A DNA stretch of 17,383 nt, taken from an uncultured Christensenella sp. (GTDB lineage: Bacteria > Bacillota > Clostridia > Christensenellales > Borkfalkiaceae). The notes beneath the pieces were generated by a model. That model was not told the DNA's origin. It did not search any database and saw nothing but the letters and a program-made list of their open reading frames with translations. The stretch is taken from assembly GCA_910579585.1 (NCBI GenBank), contig CAJTVA010000029.1, forward strand, positions 1 through 17,383, written 5' to 3'. Each line of letters begins with the position of its first letter. Within the stretch, counting starts at the first letter, position 1. Shown here piece after piece: positions 8,455-15,960 of the stretch. Both the position numbers and the translations under genes were made by a program.

Positions 8455-9906
8455 ATGAAAGTTTTAAAAGCGATTGCGGTTTTATGCGCCGCGGCAACTT
8501 TAATATCGTCAACGGCTTTTTCGGCTTGCAACGTAATTCCCCGCCCCGACGATACTCCCCCGCTCGGGCAACCGACCGTTCCGCCTGCGGACGACGAACC
8601 CGCTTTTACGACTTACCGTCAGGACCTGAATTATTCGGAAAGCACAGAAAAAATAAACAACCCCGACCAAGGGTTTTACAGACCTGTTCTCGTCAGAATG
8701 ACGGACGGCGGCGCAACGCACAATAAAAACATTATAACCGACGCAACGCAACTTTACCACTTGCGCATAGATATAAGCGCGTTTTCGTCGGCGGTAAACG
8801 GCACAGCGGACAAACCTCTGTCTAGCGCCGCTCTTAACGGGCTTGACGAACTTATAAACTATCTTAAAGCAAAAGAAAAATCCGCAATCGTCCGGCTCGC
8901 CTACGACCCAAACTACGGCGGGTCGGCTAATAAAGAACCCGCTTTAAGCGTCATTTCAGAACATATCGCGCAGGCTTGCAAGGTTTTCAACCGCCATAAA
9001 ACCACTATAACCGCAATCGAAGTAGGGCTTCTCGGGCCTTGGGGCGAGATGCACACAAGCACTGCCGCCACTGCCGAAAATATAACTAAAATAACCGAAA
9101 AATATCTTTCGGAAACGTCAAACCTGCCCGTACTTGTCCGTACGCCGAAGATGATTTACAACTACCTCGGCTTAACTTTGACCGAAGCTCAGAATTACGT
9201 TATCGAAAAAGACAGCCCCGCGTACAGGCTGGGTATCTTCAACGACGGGTATCTGGGCTCTTCAAGCGATTTGGGCACTTATTCCGACCGCGAAAAGGAT
9301 ATCGCCTTCCTCAAAAACCAAACGGAGCATCTGCCGTACGGCGGCGAAGTCGTTACTCCGTCAAGCACTCTGCACAATATCGAGGTCTGCACCCCCGAGA
9401 TGTTCGAAATGAATTTAAGCTATCTTAACGTCGAGTGGAACAACCTTGTTATCGACAAATGGAAGAACTCTGACTACACTGCGGAATGCGGCGACGAAGA
9501 AAATTATTACGGCAAAACCGCGTTCGACTATATTCAGAACAGGCTCGGGTACAGGTTCGTTTTAAAAGACAGCGTGTTGAAATCAAACGCCGCGGGCAAG
9601 GTTGAAATTTCTCTTAAAACACACAACGTCGGCTTCGGAAATCTTAATAAAGAAAAGTCCGCCGAACTGATTTTCGCCGACGCGAACGGAACCGTTGCAG
9701 AAATTATCAAAGTCGAAAATTTCCGCGGAAGCAGTGAATTAACTTATTCTTTCGAAACAAACCTGAACGTAACCGACTTCTTTATTTACCTGCGCCTGTA
9801 CGGCGAAAATATAGGCGGCGCTCCCGCCTATGCCTTGCAATTCGCAAACGACGGGCTTTGGAACGAAGAACTTAAAGCCAACCTTATATGCATACCCGTT
9901 AAATAA
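8455..9906 (+). CDS. secreted lipoprotein with DUF4874 and DUF4832 domains
   Basis: The 483-residue product starts with a signal peptide and lipobox (AFSAC, Cys25), so it should be anchored on the outer face of the membrane. A Pro-rich linker follows to about residue 48. NPDQGFYR (69-76) matches the 'NPERGFY' mark of DUF4874. LYHLRIDIS, AIVRLAYDPN and EVGLLGPWGEMH suggest a TIM-barrel-like fold. The C-terminal half fits DUF4832, including the beta-sandwich end with YALQFAN. These two domains usually occur together; they are thought to be carbohydrate-related, but no reaction is established. The start is fixed by the signal peptide, although no ribosome binding site is present. The gene is convergent with the MATE fusion gene and shares its terminator. 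There is no neighbouring polysaccharide gene to hint at a substrate. Confidence 0.85.
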   Translation: MKVLKAIAVLCAAATLISSTAFSACNVIPRPDDTPPLGQPTVPPADDEPAFTTYRQDLNYSESTEKINNPDQGFYRPVLVRMTDGGATHNKNIITDATQLYHLRIDISAFSSAVNGTADKPLSSAALNGLDELINYLKAKEKSAIVRLAYDPNYGGSANKEPALSVISEHIAQACKVFNRHKTTITAIEVGLLGPWGEMHTSTAATAENITKITEKYLSETSNLPVLVRTPKMIYNYLGLTLTEAQNYVIEKDSPAYRLGIFNDGYLGSSSDLGTYSDREKDIAFLKNQTEHLPYGGEVVTPSSTLHNIEVCTPEMFEMNLSYLNVEWNNLVIDKWKNSDYTAECGDEENYYGKTAFDYIQNRLGYRFVLKDSVLKSNAAGKVEISLKTHNVGFGNLNKEKSAELIFADANGTVAEIIKVENFRGSSELTYSFETNLNVTDFFIYLRLYGENIGGAPAYALQFANDGLWNEELKANLICIPVK

Positions 9907-9938
9907 TAATCGCCCGGGCAAAAGCTCGGGCGATTATT
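9905..9938. terminator. bidirectional intrinsic terminator between convergent genes
   Basis: AATAATCGCCCG (9905-9916) pairs perfectly with CGGGCGATTATT (9927-9938). Three more pairs (GGC with GCT, one wobble) enclose an AAAA loop at 9920-9923, giving a 15-bp stem. T-rich tails follow on both strands. The stem begins within the plus-strand stop codon and ends two bases before the minus-strand stop codon. Confidence 0.9.
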
Positions 9939-9940
9939 TC

Positions 9941-11995
9941 TTATTTATTTACAAATTCACAGATTATGTCCGCGGACTTCTCAACGCCGACGGAGCCGTC
10001 CACACAAAGGTTGTAGTTGGTTGCGTCGCCCCAATTTTGACCTGTAACGTTTTTGTAGTAAGACGCTCTCGCCTTGTCGGAGCGCTTCAAATTCTTCTTC
10101 GCGTCCTCGTCGCTGTCGCCGTAAAATTCCTTAATCTTGCTTATTCGGTACTCTTCGGGCGCGTGCACAAATACTTTCACAACGTTATCAAAGTCCCTTA
10201 AAATGTAGTCGGCGGCTCTTCCGACAATAACGCAACTGCCGCTTTCGGCAATCTTTTTGATGATTTTATCCTGCGCGGTTATTGCCTGCTGAACGGGTTC
10301 GCACCTCAGGTATAAATCGTACAGAAAGTTGGGTGATTTATTCAGGTCGGAAATAAACTCCTTGTCCAGTCCGCTTTCCTGCGCGGCGAGGGCTGTCATT
10401 TCCTTATAATAGAACGGAATACCCAACTTTTGGGCAACAACCTTACCTATCTGTTTGCCGAGTGAGCCGTGCTCTCTGCCGATTGTGATTATAACTCCGG
10501 GCTTGAAAGGCTTTATTACCGCTTCCGTTTTGACCTCTTCAACGACTTCTTTATCGGTTTTGAGAGATTTGAAGAACACAATCGTCAACGCCGCCGCTAC
10601 AATCATTGCAACGAGGTCGGCGCAAGGCGCCGCCCACATAATACCCTCTATACCGTAGAATATGGGCAAAACGCAAATAAGCGGCACGAAACAAACTATA
10701 TCCCTTATAAGCGAAGCTATAATCGCAAACACGGGCTTGCCCGAAGCCTGAAAGAAGATTGAAGTCATCTTTATAGTGCAAGTAAACGTTACCAGCATTA
10801 AGAATATGCGGAAGAGTTTAGTTCCGAACTCCCAATATTTCTCGGGGTCCACCTGCGCAGGGTCGGGGTTGCCGAAAATAGCGACGACCGCCGTCGGCGC
10901 GGCTTCGAACAGAACCGTAAAGATAAGCCCTACCGCCAACGTGCTGATTAAAATATATAAATATAACTTTTTGACTCTGTCGAAATTCTTCGCGCCTATA
11001 TTGTAACCGATAATCGGCTGACAACCCAAAACTATACCCACCACTATATTTATAACTACGGTAAATACTTTACTTTCAACCGCGATAAGCGAAATGGGGA
11101 TATTCTGACCGTAATCGGAAAGAGCGCCGTATTTCAACAGCATAACGTTGCAAACCAGCGAAATTATTACTATCGTCATTTGGGTTATGAACGACGACAG
11201 CCCGAGTTTTATGGGGTTAACGAATTCTTTAAAATCGGGGATAAAACTTTTAAGCTTCAACTTAAAGGTTTTCGTCTTTAAAATAAAGTATAGAAGGCTT
11301 ATAACGAATGAAACCGTCTGACCGATTACGGTTGCCCAGGCGGCGCCCGTCATTCCCCACTTCAAGCCTATAATGAAAGCCGCGTCCAGAACGATATTCG
11401 TAACCGCACCCGCAATCATAGAAGCCATCGACCAGCCGGGCGCGCCGTCCGCACGCACGACTGCGTTCATCATATTCATAGCCATAAACACGGGGAAGAA
11501 CCCGAGAATTATGTTGAAATACTCTATTGCATAATCGATACTGCCGGGAACGGTCACAATTCCGTTTTCTATGACGTCCTCTGTCGCGCCGAAAGTCAGA
11601 AGAAGTGGTCTTTGCAGGGGATAAAACACTGCCATTAAAACTACGCTTGCAAGCACGGTAAAAACGATTCCCGTGCCGATTGCCTTATGCGCGTCCTGCG
11701 AGTTTTTCCGCCCCTGACAGATATTCAGATACGCCGCACAACCGTCGCCTATCCACCAGGCGAACGCTTGCGCAATTATGAATATGGGGAAAACCACGCC
11801 CGTCGCCGCATTGCCTAAAACGCTTAATTCGCTGTTGCCTACAAAAATCTGGTCGACGATATTATACAGCGCGGAAATTACAAGCGAAAGCACGCAGGGT
11901 ATAGAGAATTTTAACATCAATTTGGGGATTTTTTCAGTACCCAGATATTTACTGCTCTGCTCCCCGCTATTTTCCACAGTTGAATTTTCTTCCAT
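9941..11995 (-). CDS. MATE transporter fused to a cytidylate-kinase-like domain
   Basis: One uninterrupted 684-residue frame. Residues 1 to about 475 are a MepA-like MATE transporter: LGTEKIPKLMLKFSIPCVLS, IVDQIFVG, and about 12 hydrophobic helices. MATE proteins export cationic compounds using Na+ or H+. A charged linker (about 475-500) leads to residues 501-684. This part matches the cytidylate-kinase-like family (Cytidylate_kin2): ITIGREHGSLGKQIGK, LGIPFYYKE, IVGRAADYILRD, VFVHAPEEYRI, DKARASYYKNVTG.NWGDATNYNL. Its phosphate-binding loop keeps the family form rather than the classic GKS/T loop. The kinase part would face the cytoplasm. Its substrate is not shown by the sequence. The start at 11995 follows a perfect AGGAGG (12000-12005). 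An upstream in-frame ATG at 12028 lies inside the terminator hairpin and is unlikely. Lengths of both domains are normal, so this is a true fusion, not a decayed pair. Confidence 0.9.
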   Translation of the reverse strand: MEENSTVENSGEQSSKYLGTEKIPKLMLKFSIPCVLSLVISALYNIVDQIFVGNSELSVLGNAATGVVFPIFIIAQAFAWWIGDGCAAYLNICQGRKNSQDAHKAIGTGIVFTVLASVVLMAVFYPLQRPLLLTFGATEDVIENGIVTVPGSIDYAIEYFNIILGFFPVFMAMNMMNAVVRADGAPGWSMASMIAGAVTNIVLDAAFIIGLKWGMTGAAWATVIGQTVSFVISLLYFILKTKTFKLKLKSFIPDFKEFVNPIKLGLSSFITQMTIVIISLVCNVMLLKYGALSDYGQNIPISLIAVESKVFTVVINIVVGIVLGCQPIIGYNIGAKNFDRVKKLYLYILISTLAVGLIFTVLFEAAPTAVVAIFGNPDPAQVDPEKYWEFGTKLFRIFLMLVTFTCTIKMTSIFFQASGKPVFAIIASLIRDIVCFVPLICVLPIFYGIEGIMWAAPCADLVAMIVAAALTIVFFKSLKTDKEVVEEVKTEAVIKPFKPGVIITIGREHGSLGKQIGKVVAQKLGIPFYYKEMTALAAQESGLDKEFISDLNKSPNFLYDLYLRCEPVQQAITAQDKIIKKIAESGSCVIVGRAADYILRDFDNVVKVFVHAPEEYRISKIKEFYGDSDEDAKKNLKRSDKARASYYKNVTGQNWGDATNYNLCVDGSVGVEKSADIICEFVNK

Positions 11996-12014
11996 AAAAC
12001 CTCCTTTTTTACAC

Positions 12015-12093
12015 AAAAAAAGACACAAGCGAAATAAACCTTTTTACCGTTCCGTAATCAGATTTACACGGGGTTTAGCCCGCCACTTGTGTC
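12015..12093 (-). promoter_or_regulatory. attenuator-like leader of the MATE-kinase gene (candidate riboswitch)
   Basis: In the RNA sense, 12093-12083 (GACACAAGTGG) pairs with 12032-12022 (TCGCTTGTGTC): 11 pairs, two of them wobble. Seven T (12021-12015) follow at once, so this is an intrinsic terminator 10 nt before the AGGAGG. A competing fold is visible. ACAC (12092-12089) can pair with GTGT (12069-12066) around a GGG/CCC hairpin, which would disrupt the terminator arm. GTAA (12067-12064) with TTAC (12057-12054) gives another small hairpin. The class is not recognised. The guanidine-IV (mepA) riboswitch is the known class tied to MATE genes in Clostridia and is the first one to test. Confidence 0.6.
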
Positions 12094-12144
12094 GTCGTTT
12101 TTTTATATTTAGTTCAGCGTGGTTTTGCTTGCGCCACTAATTAT

Positions 12145-12173
12145 ATTTTAACTTTTTTTAATCGAAAAGTCAA
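12145..12173 (-). promoter_or_regulatory. sigma-A promoter of the MATE-kinase gene
   Basis: On the minus strand, TTGACT (12168-12173) and TAAAAT (12145-12150) are 17 bp apart, just past the NUDIX stop codon. Expected transcription start is near 12138. This gives a leader of about 143 nt that holds the attenuator-like fold. The gene is therefore probably its own unit rather than the tail of the gua operon. Confidence 0.75.
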
Positions 12174-12180
12174 ATTAAAA

Positions 12181-12657
12181 CTATTCGCGTTCCACTATAA
12201 ATTTTAACTGCTCGGGAAGATTTTTAACCTCCGTTTTTATAAACGTCGGATATAGATATTTATCTTCCAAACCGTCAACGTTAAGCCATTCGAACGTTAA
12301 CGTATGCCTGCCCTCATGAATTACGAACTTATCCCCGCGAGATAAAAGTTCTGTTTTCGACACGTCCAGAAGATAGTATAAAACCACTTCGTGGTACTTC
12401 CGTTTATCAATATCGTCGGTGTAAAAGTTTTGGGCAAAAAACACGGGTCGGATAATTTCGGCTTCTATTTCGAGCTCTTCGCGAACTTCTCTTAAAACCG
12501 CATCCTCCGCCGTTTTGCCCACTTCGACTTTACCGCCAACCAAATAATAATACGGCGCGTTTTCGTCGTGCATAGCAAGAAGTTTATTACCGTTTATAAT
12601 AAGCGCACGCACCCTTACGGAAAATATCCCCTCAGCCGTATCGAACTTAATGTCCAT
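12181..12657 (-). CDS. NUDIX hydrolase
   Basis: A 158-residue NUDIX protein, likely cleaving a nucleoside diphosphate linked to another group. The substrate is unknown. The NUDIX box spans 42-64: GKVEVGK...REVREELEI. The catalytic REVREE core (56-61) is intact. The first box Glu is Lys48 and the last box Gly is Glu63. The C-terminus (YPTFIKTEVKNLPEQLKFIV) fits small MutT-like members. An open frame continues upstream to 12762, but that part lies within the 120-bp repeat element. It gives a hydrophobic leader unlike the family. The ATG at 12657, preceded by CGAGGT about 10 nt upstream, is chosen. The gene follows guaA on the same strand with a 157-bp gap occupied by the repeat, and may be the last gene of the gua operon. 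Confidence 0.88.
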   Translation of the reverse strand: MDIKFDTAEGIFSVRVRALIINGNKLLAMHDENAPYYYLVGGKVEVGKTAEDAVLREVREELEIEAEIIRPVFFAQNFYTDDIDKRKYHEVVLYYLLDVSKTELLSRGDKFVIHEGRHTLTFEWLNVDGLEDKYLYPTFIKTEVKNLPEQLKFIVERE

Positions 12658-12693
12658 ACCGTCAAAACCTCGGAAATGTGTGTTTACAGCGAG

Positions 12694-12813
12694 AAAAAGC
12701 AGCGAAGCAAGCAAGACAAGGCGAACGAGCAATGCCCGCAAGGAGTGTACTTTTACGTACACGACTAAGGCAGGCGCAGTTCAACGCAGTATTGCGTAGC
12801 TTATATGGTTTTT
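12694..12813. repeat. 120-bp imperfect inverted-repeat element, copy A
   Basis: The left arm contains AAGCAAGCAAGACAA (12705-12719) and the right arm GTATTGCGTAGCTTATATG (12789-12807). Both are shared with copy B at 14380-14499, in the same order, orientation and spacing (103 versus 101 bp across). The two arms are imperfect reverse complements, ending in AAAAAGC and GGTTTTT. The interior differs from copy B and carries a hairpin, GTGTAC (12745-12750) with GTACAC (12757-12762). No coding capacity is evident. A non-autonomous mobile (MITE-like) or structured-RNA repeat is likely. Confidence 0.75.
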
Positions 12814-12814
12814 C

Positions 12815-14356
12815 TTACTCCCACTCGATTGTTGCGGGGGGCTTAGAAGTTATATCGTAAACGATACGGTTAATGTGCTTAACCTCGTTTACTATACGCA
12901 CGGATACCGCCTCTAAAACGTCGTAAGGGATACGCGAGAAGTCCGCCGTCATAAAGTCGGAGGTGGAAACTCCGCGTAAAGCAAGCGTATAGTCGTACGT
13001 CCTGCCGTCGCCCATAACCCCTACCGAGCGCATATTCGTAAGCACCGCAAAGTATTGATTAATGTCCCTGTCAAGGTGCGCTTTGGCAATTTCCTCGCGG
13101 AAAATCGCGTCCGCGTCCTGCAAAATCGCAACCTTTTCGGGCGTAATATCGCCGATAATTCTTATAGCGAGTCCGGGGCCGGGGAAAGGTTGGCGCCATA
13201 CAAGCTTTTCGTCAAGCCCCAGCGCTATTCCCAGCGCGCGAACCTCGTCTTTAAACAGCATTCTCAAAGGCTCGATTATTTCCTTGAAATCGACGTAATC
13301 GGGAAGCCCGCCCACGTTGTGGTGCGATTTTATAACCGCCGCGTCGCCCAGACCCGACTCTATAACGTCAGGATATATCGTGCCCTGAACAAGGAAGTCC
13401 ACCTTGCCGATCTTTTTCGCCTCGTCCTCGAATACGCGTATAAACTCTTCGCCTATAATCTTGCGCTTTGCTTCGGGCTCGGTCACGCCTTTCAACTTGC
13501 CCAAAAACCTCTCGCCCGCATTGACCCGCACAAAGTTCACTCCGCTGTCCGCAAACGCTTCTTCCACCTCGTCACCCTCGTTCTTGCGCATAAGCCCGTG
13601 GTCGACGAAAATGCAGGTAAGCTGTCCGCCGATTGCTTTTGCAAGCAGTTTGCAGGCAACCGAGCTGTCAACCCCGCCCGAAAGCGCCAGAAGCGCCTTG
13701 CCGCTTCCGACCTTTTCGCGTATCTCGCGGATAGCGGTTTGCGCGTACTCTTCCATAGTCCAGTCGCCCTTGCACCCGCAGACGTTGAAAAGGAAATTGC
13801 CGAGCATATCGAAGCCCTGTTCGGTATGGTTGACCTCGGGGTGAAACTGCGTACCGTAGAACTTCTTTTCGGGGTTTTCAATCGCGCCGTACGGGCACTT
13901 GTCGCTGTGCCCCACCGCACGGAACCCCTCGGGCAACGTTGCGATATGGTCGTTATGGCTCATCCAAACGACAGACTTCTTTTTAAGCCCTTTGAAAAGC
14001 AACGATTTAGTATCGAATGCACAATCCGTTCTGCCGAACTCCGCAACTGCGGTTTCGTTGGCTTTTTCTATCTTTCCGCCAAGCCCGTAAACCATAAACT
14101 GCGCGCCGTAGCAAATACCGAGAATGGGCACGCCGAGCTCGAAAATCTCTTTATCCATTCTGGGCGATGAGTCGAGGTAAACCGAATTGGGCCCGCCCGT
14201 AAAGATTATTCCGCTCAGATTCATCGCGCGTATCTCTTCTATCGGCGTCTTATAAGACTTTACTTCGCAGTAAATTTTATGCTCGCGCACTCTGCGCGCA
14301 ATAAGCTGATTGTACTGCCCGCCGAAATCGATTACCAGAATTTTTTGATGTTTCAT
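12815..14356 (-). CDS. guaA: GMP synthase (glutamine-hydrolysing)
   Basis: It converts XMP to GMP using ATP and glutamine, the last step of GMP synthesis. At 513 residues it equals the usual bacterial length. The class I glutamine amidotransferase domain (about 5-190) has the nucleophile Cys82 in GICYGAQ and the partners His172 and Glu174 in QFHPEV. The ATP pyrophosphatase domain has the PP-loop SGGVDSS (226-232) and FVDHGLMRKNE. The C-terminal dimerisation domain begins near RQPFPGPGLAIRI and ends in the typical KPPATIEWE. The frame is open up to 14401, but the first 15 residues come from repeat copy B. The ATG at 14356 has AAAGGA 8 nt upstream and the normal MKHQKILVIDFGGQ start. It lies 149 bp after guaB, so guaB and guaA form a GMP operon interrupted by a repeat. 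Confidence 0.98.
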   Translation of the reverse strand: MKHQKILVIDFGGQYNQLIARRVREHKIYCEVKSYKTPIEEIRAMNLSGIIFTGGPNSVYLDSSPRMDKEIFELGVPILGICYGAQFMVYGLGGKIEKANETAVAEFGRTDCAFDTKSLLFKGLKKKSVVWMSHNDHIATLPEGFRAVGHSDKCPYGAIENPEKKFYGTQFHPEVNHTEQGFDMLGNFLFNVCGCKGDWTMEEYAQTAIREIREKVGSGKALLALSGGVDSSVACKLLAKAIGGQLTCIFVDHGLMRKNEGDEVEEAFADSGVNFVRVNAGERFLGKLKGVTEPEAKRKIIGEEFIRVFEDEAKKIGKVDFLVQGTIYPDVIESGLGDAAVIKSHHNVGGLPDYVDFKEIIEPLRMLFKDEVRALGIALGLDEKLVWRQPFPGPGLAIRIIGDITPEKVAILQDADAIFREEIAKAHLDRDINQYFAVLTNMRSVGVMGDGRTYDYTLALRGVSTSDFMTADFSRIPYDVLEAVSVRIVNEVKHINRIVYDITSKPPATIEWE

Positions 14357-14379
14357 ATTCCTTATCCTTTTCCATAGTA

Positions 14380-14499
14380 AAAACCGCAAAAAAGCAAGCA
14401 AGACAAAGCGCTAGGATAACCCGAAAGAGTTTACTGCCGATAAATAACCGAAAGGTTTCCCTGAAACAGCGCCGTATTGCGTAGCTTATATGCGGTTTT
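14380..14499. repeat. 120-bp imperfect inverted-repeat element, copy B
   Basis: The ends AAAACCGCA (14380-14388) and TGCGGTTTT (14491-14499) are perfect inverted repeats. Further in, AGCGCT-type arms (around 14407-14412 and 14468-14473) also pair. The element shares AAGCAAGCAAGACAA (14392-14406) and GTATTGCGTAGCTTATATG (14474-14492) with copy A. The interior has a small hairpin, AACC-GAAA-GGTT (14446-14457). Read on the minus strand, the long stem ends in a run of five T before guaA. It could therefore also act as a partial terminator between guaB and guaA. Confidence 0.78.
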
Positions 14500-14505
14500 G
14501 AGTAG

Positions 14506-15960
14506 TTAATTTTTAGGTGAGTAATTGGGCGCTTCTTTCGTTATAGAAATATCGTGGGGGTGAGATTCCGCCAGGGACGCCGCCGTCATCTTAACGAAGC
14601 GCGCGTTCTTCCTCAGCTCGTCCACGGTGCCGCAGCCCGTGTAGCCCATACCCGCGCGAAGTCCGCCCATAAGCTGGAAGATAATATCCGCAAGCTGACC
14701 GCGGTAAGGCACACGCCCCTCTACGCCCTCGGGCACGAACTTTTTCGCGTCGGACTGGAAGTATCTGTCCTTGCTGCCCTTCGCCATTGCGGGAAGCGAC
14801 CCCATTCCGCGATAAGACTTGAAGCTTCTGCCCTGATAAATTTCCAGCTCGCCCGGCGACTCCGCAGTGCCCGCAAACAGCGAGCCTATCATAACCGCAC
14901 TGCCGCCCGCGGCAAGCGCCTTTACGATATCGCCCGAATACTTAATTCCGCCGTCGGCGATAATGCGCTTACCCATTTTGTCGGCTTGCTCCGCGCAGTC
15001 CATAACCGCCGTAAGCTGGGGCATACCAATGCCCGCAACGATTCGCGTGGTACAAATCGAGCCGGGGCCGATACCGACTTTAACGACGTCCGCGCCCGCG
15101 CTCATAAGGTCGCGGGTTGCCTCCGCCGTAACGACGTTGCCCGCAACAAGGGACAGGTCGGGGAAAGCCTTTTTAACCTTTTCGACAGCCTTGACAATTC
15201 CAATCGAATGCCCGTGCGCGCTGTCGAGAACAACTAAGTCTACCTTCGATTTAACTAGTTCGGCAACCCTTTCCAATACGTCCGCCGAAGCTCCGATTGC
15301 CGCGCCGGCAAGAAGCCTTCCGTTTTTGTCGCGCGCGCTGTTGGGGTACTGAATCGCCTTTTCTATATCTTTTATGGTGATAAGCCCTTTCAAATTGCCC
15401 TGTTTATCGACTATGGGCAACTTTTCTATCCTGTGTTTACCTAGTATTTTAGCCGCTTCGTCCAAAGAAGTCCCCTCGGGCGCGGTGACGAGTTTATCCT
15501 TCGTCATAACGTCCGCAATGGGTTGGGCGAAGTTGGTTTCGAAGCGCAAATCGCGGTTCGTCAATATCCCGACGAGCTTGCCGTTGCGGGTTATGGGCAC
15601 GCCGCTTATTTTGTACTTAGCCATAAGCTCGCACGCAGCCGAAACGGGCTGATCGGGCGAAAGGTGGAACGGGTCGGTTATGACGCCGTGTTCACTGCGC
15701 TTTACCTTGTCAACCTGAGCCGCCTGCTCTTCGATAGTCATATTTTTATGAATGATTCCTATACCGCCCTCGCGCGCCATTGCGATTGCAAGCTTGCTTT
15801 CGGTTACGGTGTCCATAGCCGCGCTGATTAACGGGATATTCAAATCTATGCCCTTGCACAGCGTGGTTTTAAGGCTGACCGTTGCGGGTAAAACTTCCGA
15901 AGCGGCAGGTATCAAAAGTACGTCGTCGAAAGTCAACGCTTCTTTTACGATTTTGTTCAT
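14506..15960 (-). CDS. guaB: IMP dehydrogenase
   Basis: It oxidises IMP to XMP with NAD+, the rate-limiting step of guanine nucleotide synthesis. The 484-residue length is typical. The N-terminal barrel part has LTFDDVLLIPA and ISAAMDTVTE. Two CBS domains, which usually sense adenine and guanine nucleotides, occupy about 92-205. The barrel then resumes, with the catalytic loop GIGPGSICTT (Cys303), the IMP-binding ADGGIKYSGD, and the flap with EGRVPYRG. The ribosome binding site GGAGGAGA lies wholly inside the last codons of the upstream gene. The start codon overlaps that gene's stop (ATGA at 15957-15960), so translational coupling is expected. GuaA is next downstream. Confidence 0.98.
   Translation of the reverse strand: MNKIVKEALTFDDVLLIPAASEVLPATVSLKTTLCKGIDLNIPLISAAMDTVTESKLAIAMAREGGIGIIHKNMTIEEQAAQVDKVKRSEHGVITDPFHLSPDQPVSAACELMAKYKISGVPITRNGKLVGILTNRDLRFETNFAQPIADVMTKDKLVTAPEGTSLDEAAKILGKHRIEKLPIVDKQGNLKGLITIKDIEKAIQYPNSARDKNGRLLAGAAIGASADVLERVAELVKSKVDLVVLDSAHGHSIGIVKAVEKVKKAFPDLSLVAGNVVTAEATRDLMSAGADVVKVGIGPGSICTTRIVAGIGMPQLTAVMDCAEQADKMGKRIIADGGIKYSGDIVKALAAGGSAVMIGSLFAGTAESPGELEIYQGRSFKSYRGMGSLPAMAKGSKDRYFQSDAKKFVPEGVEGRVPYRGQLADIIFQLMGGLRAGMGYTGCGTVDELRKNARFVKMTAASLAESHPHDISITKEAPNYSPKN

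Noticed and set aside
12040..12062. Similarity of the MATE leader (CGTTCCGT..AATCA) to the 21-bp direct repeat at 8252
   Set aside because: The match is short with a 2-base gap, and could be chance. It is not enough to claim a shared site.
12139..12146. TATAAT-like box downstream of the chosen -10 of the MATE-kinase promoter
   Set aside because: Its distance to the TTGACT box would be about 22 bp, too long, while TAAAAT at 12145-12150 has a 17-bp spacer.
12658..12762. N-terminal extension of the NUDIX gene giving a hydrophobic, membrane-like leader
   Set aside because: The extension is encoded largely by the 120-bp repeat, has no ribosome binding site at its ATG, and is unlike NUDIX family N-termini. 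Exaptation is possible but unsupported.
13055..14170. A 371-codon plus-strand open frame opposite guaA
   Set aside because: guaA is certain on the other strand. The frame's product resembles no protein I know and is an effect of codon bias.
14357..14401. Fifteen-residue extension of GuaA
   Set aside because: It comes from repeat copy B. The internal ATG at 14356 has a good binding site and gives the standard GuaA length.
14554..15237. A 227-codon plus-strand open frame opposite guaB
   Set aside because: It is a shadow of guaB; the product is Arg/His-rich with no recognisable domain.
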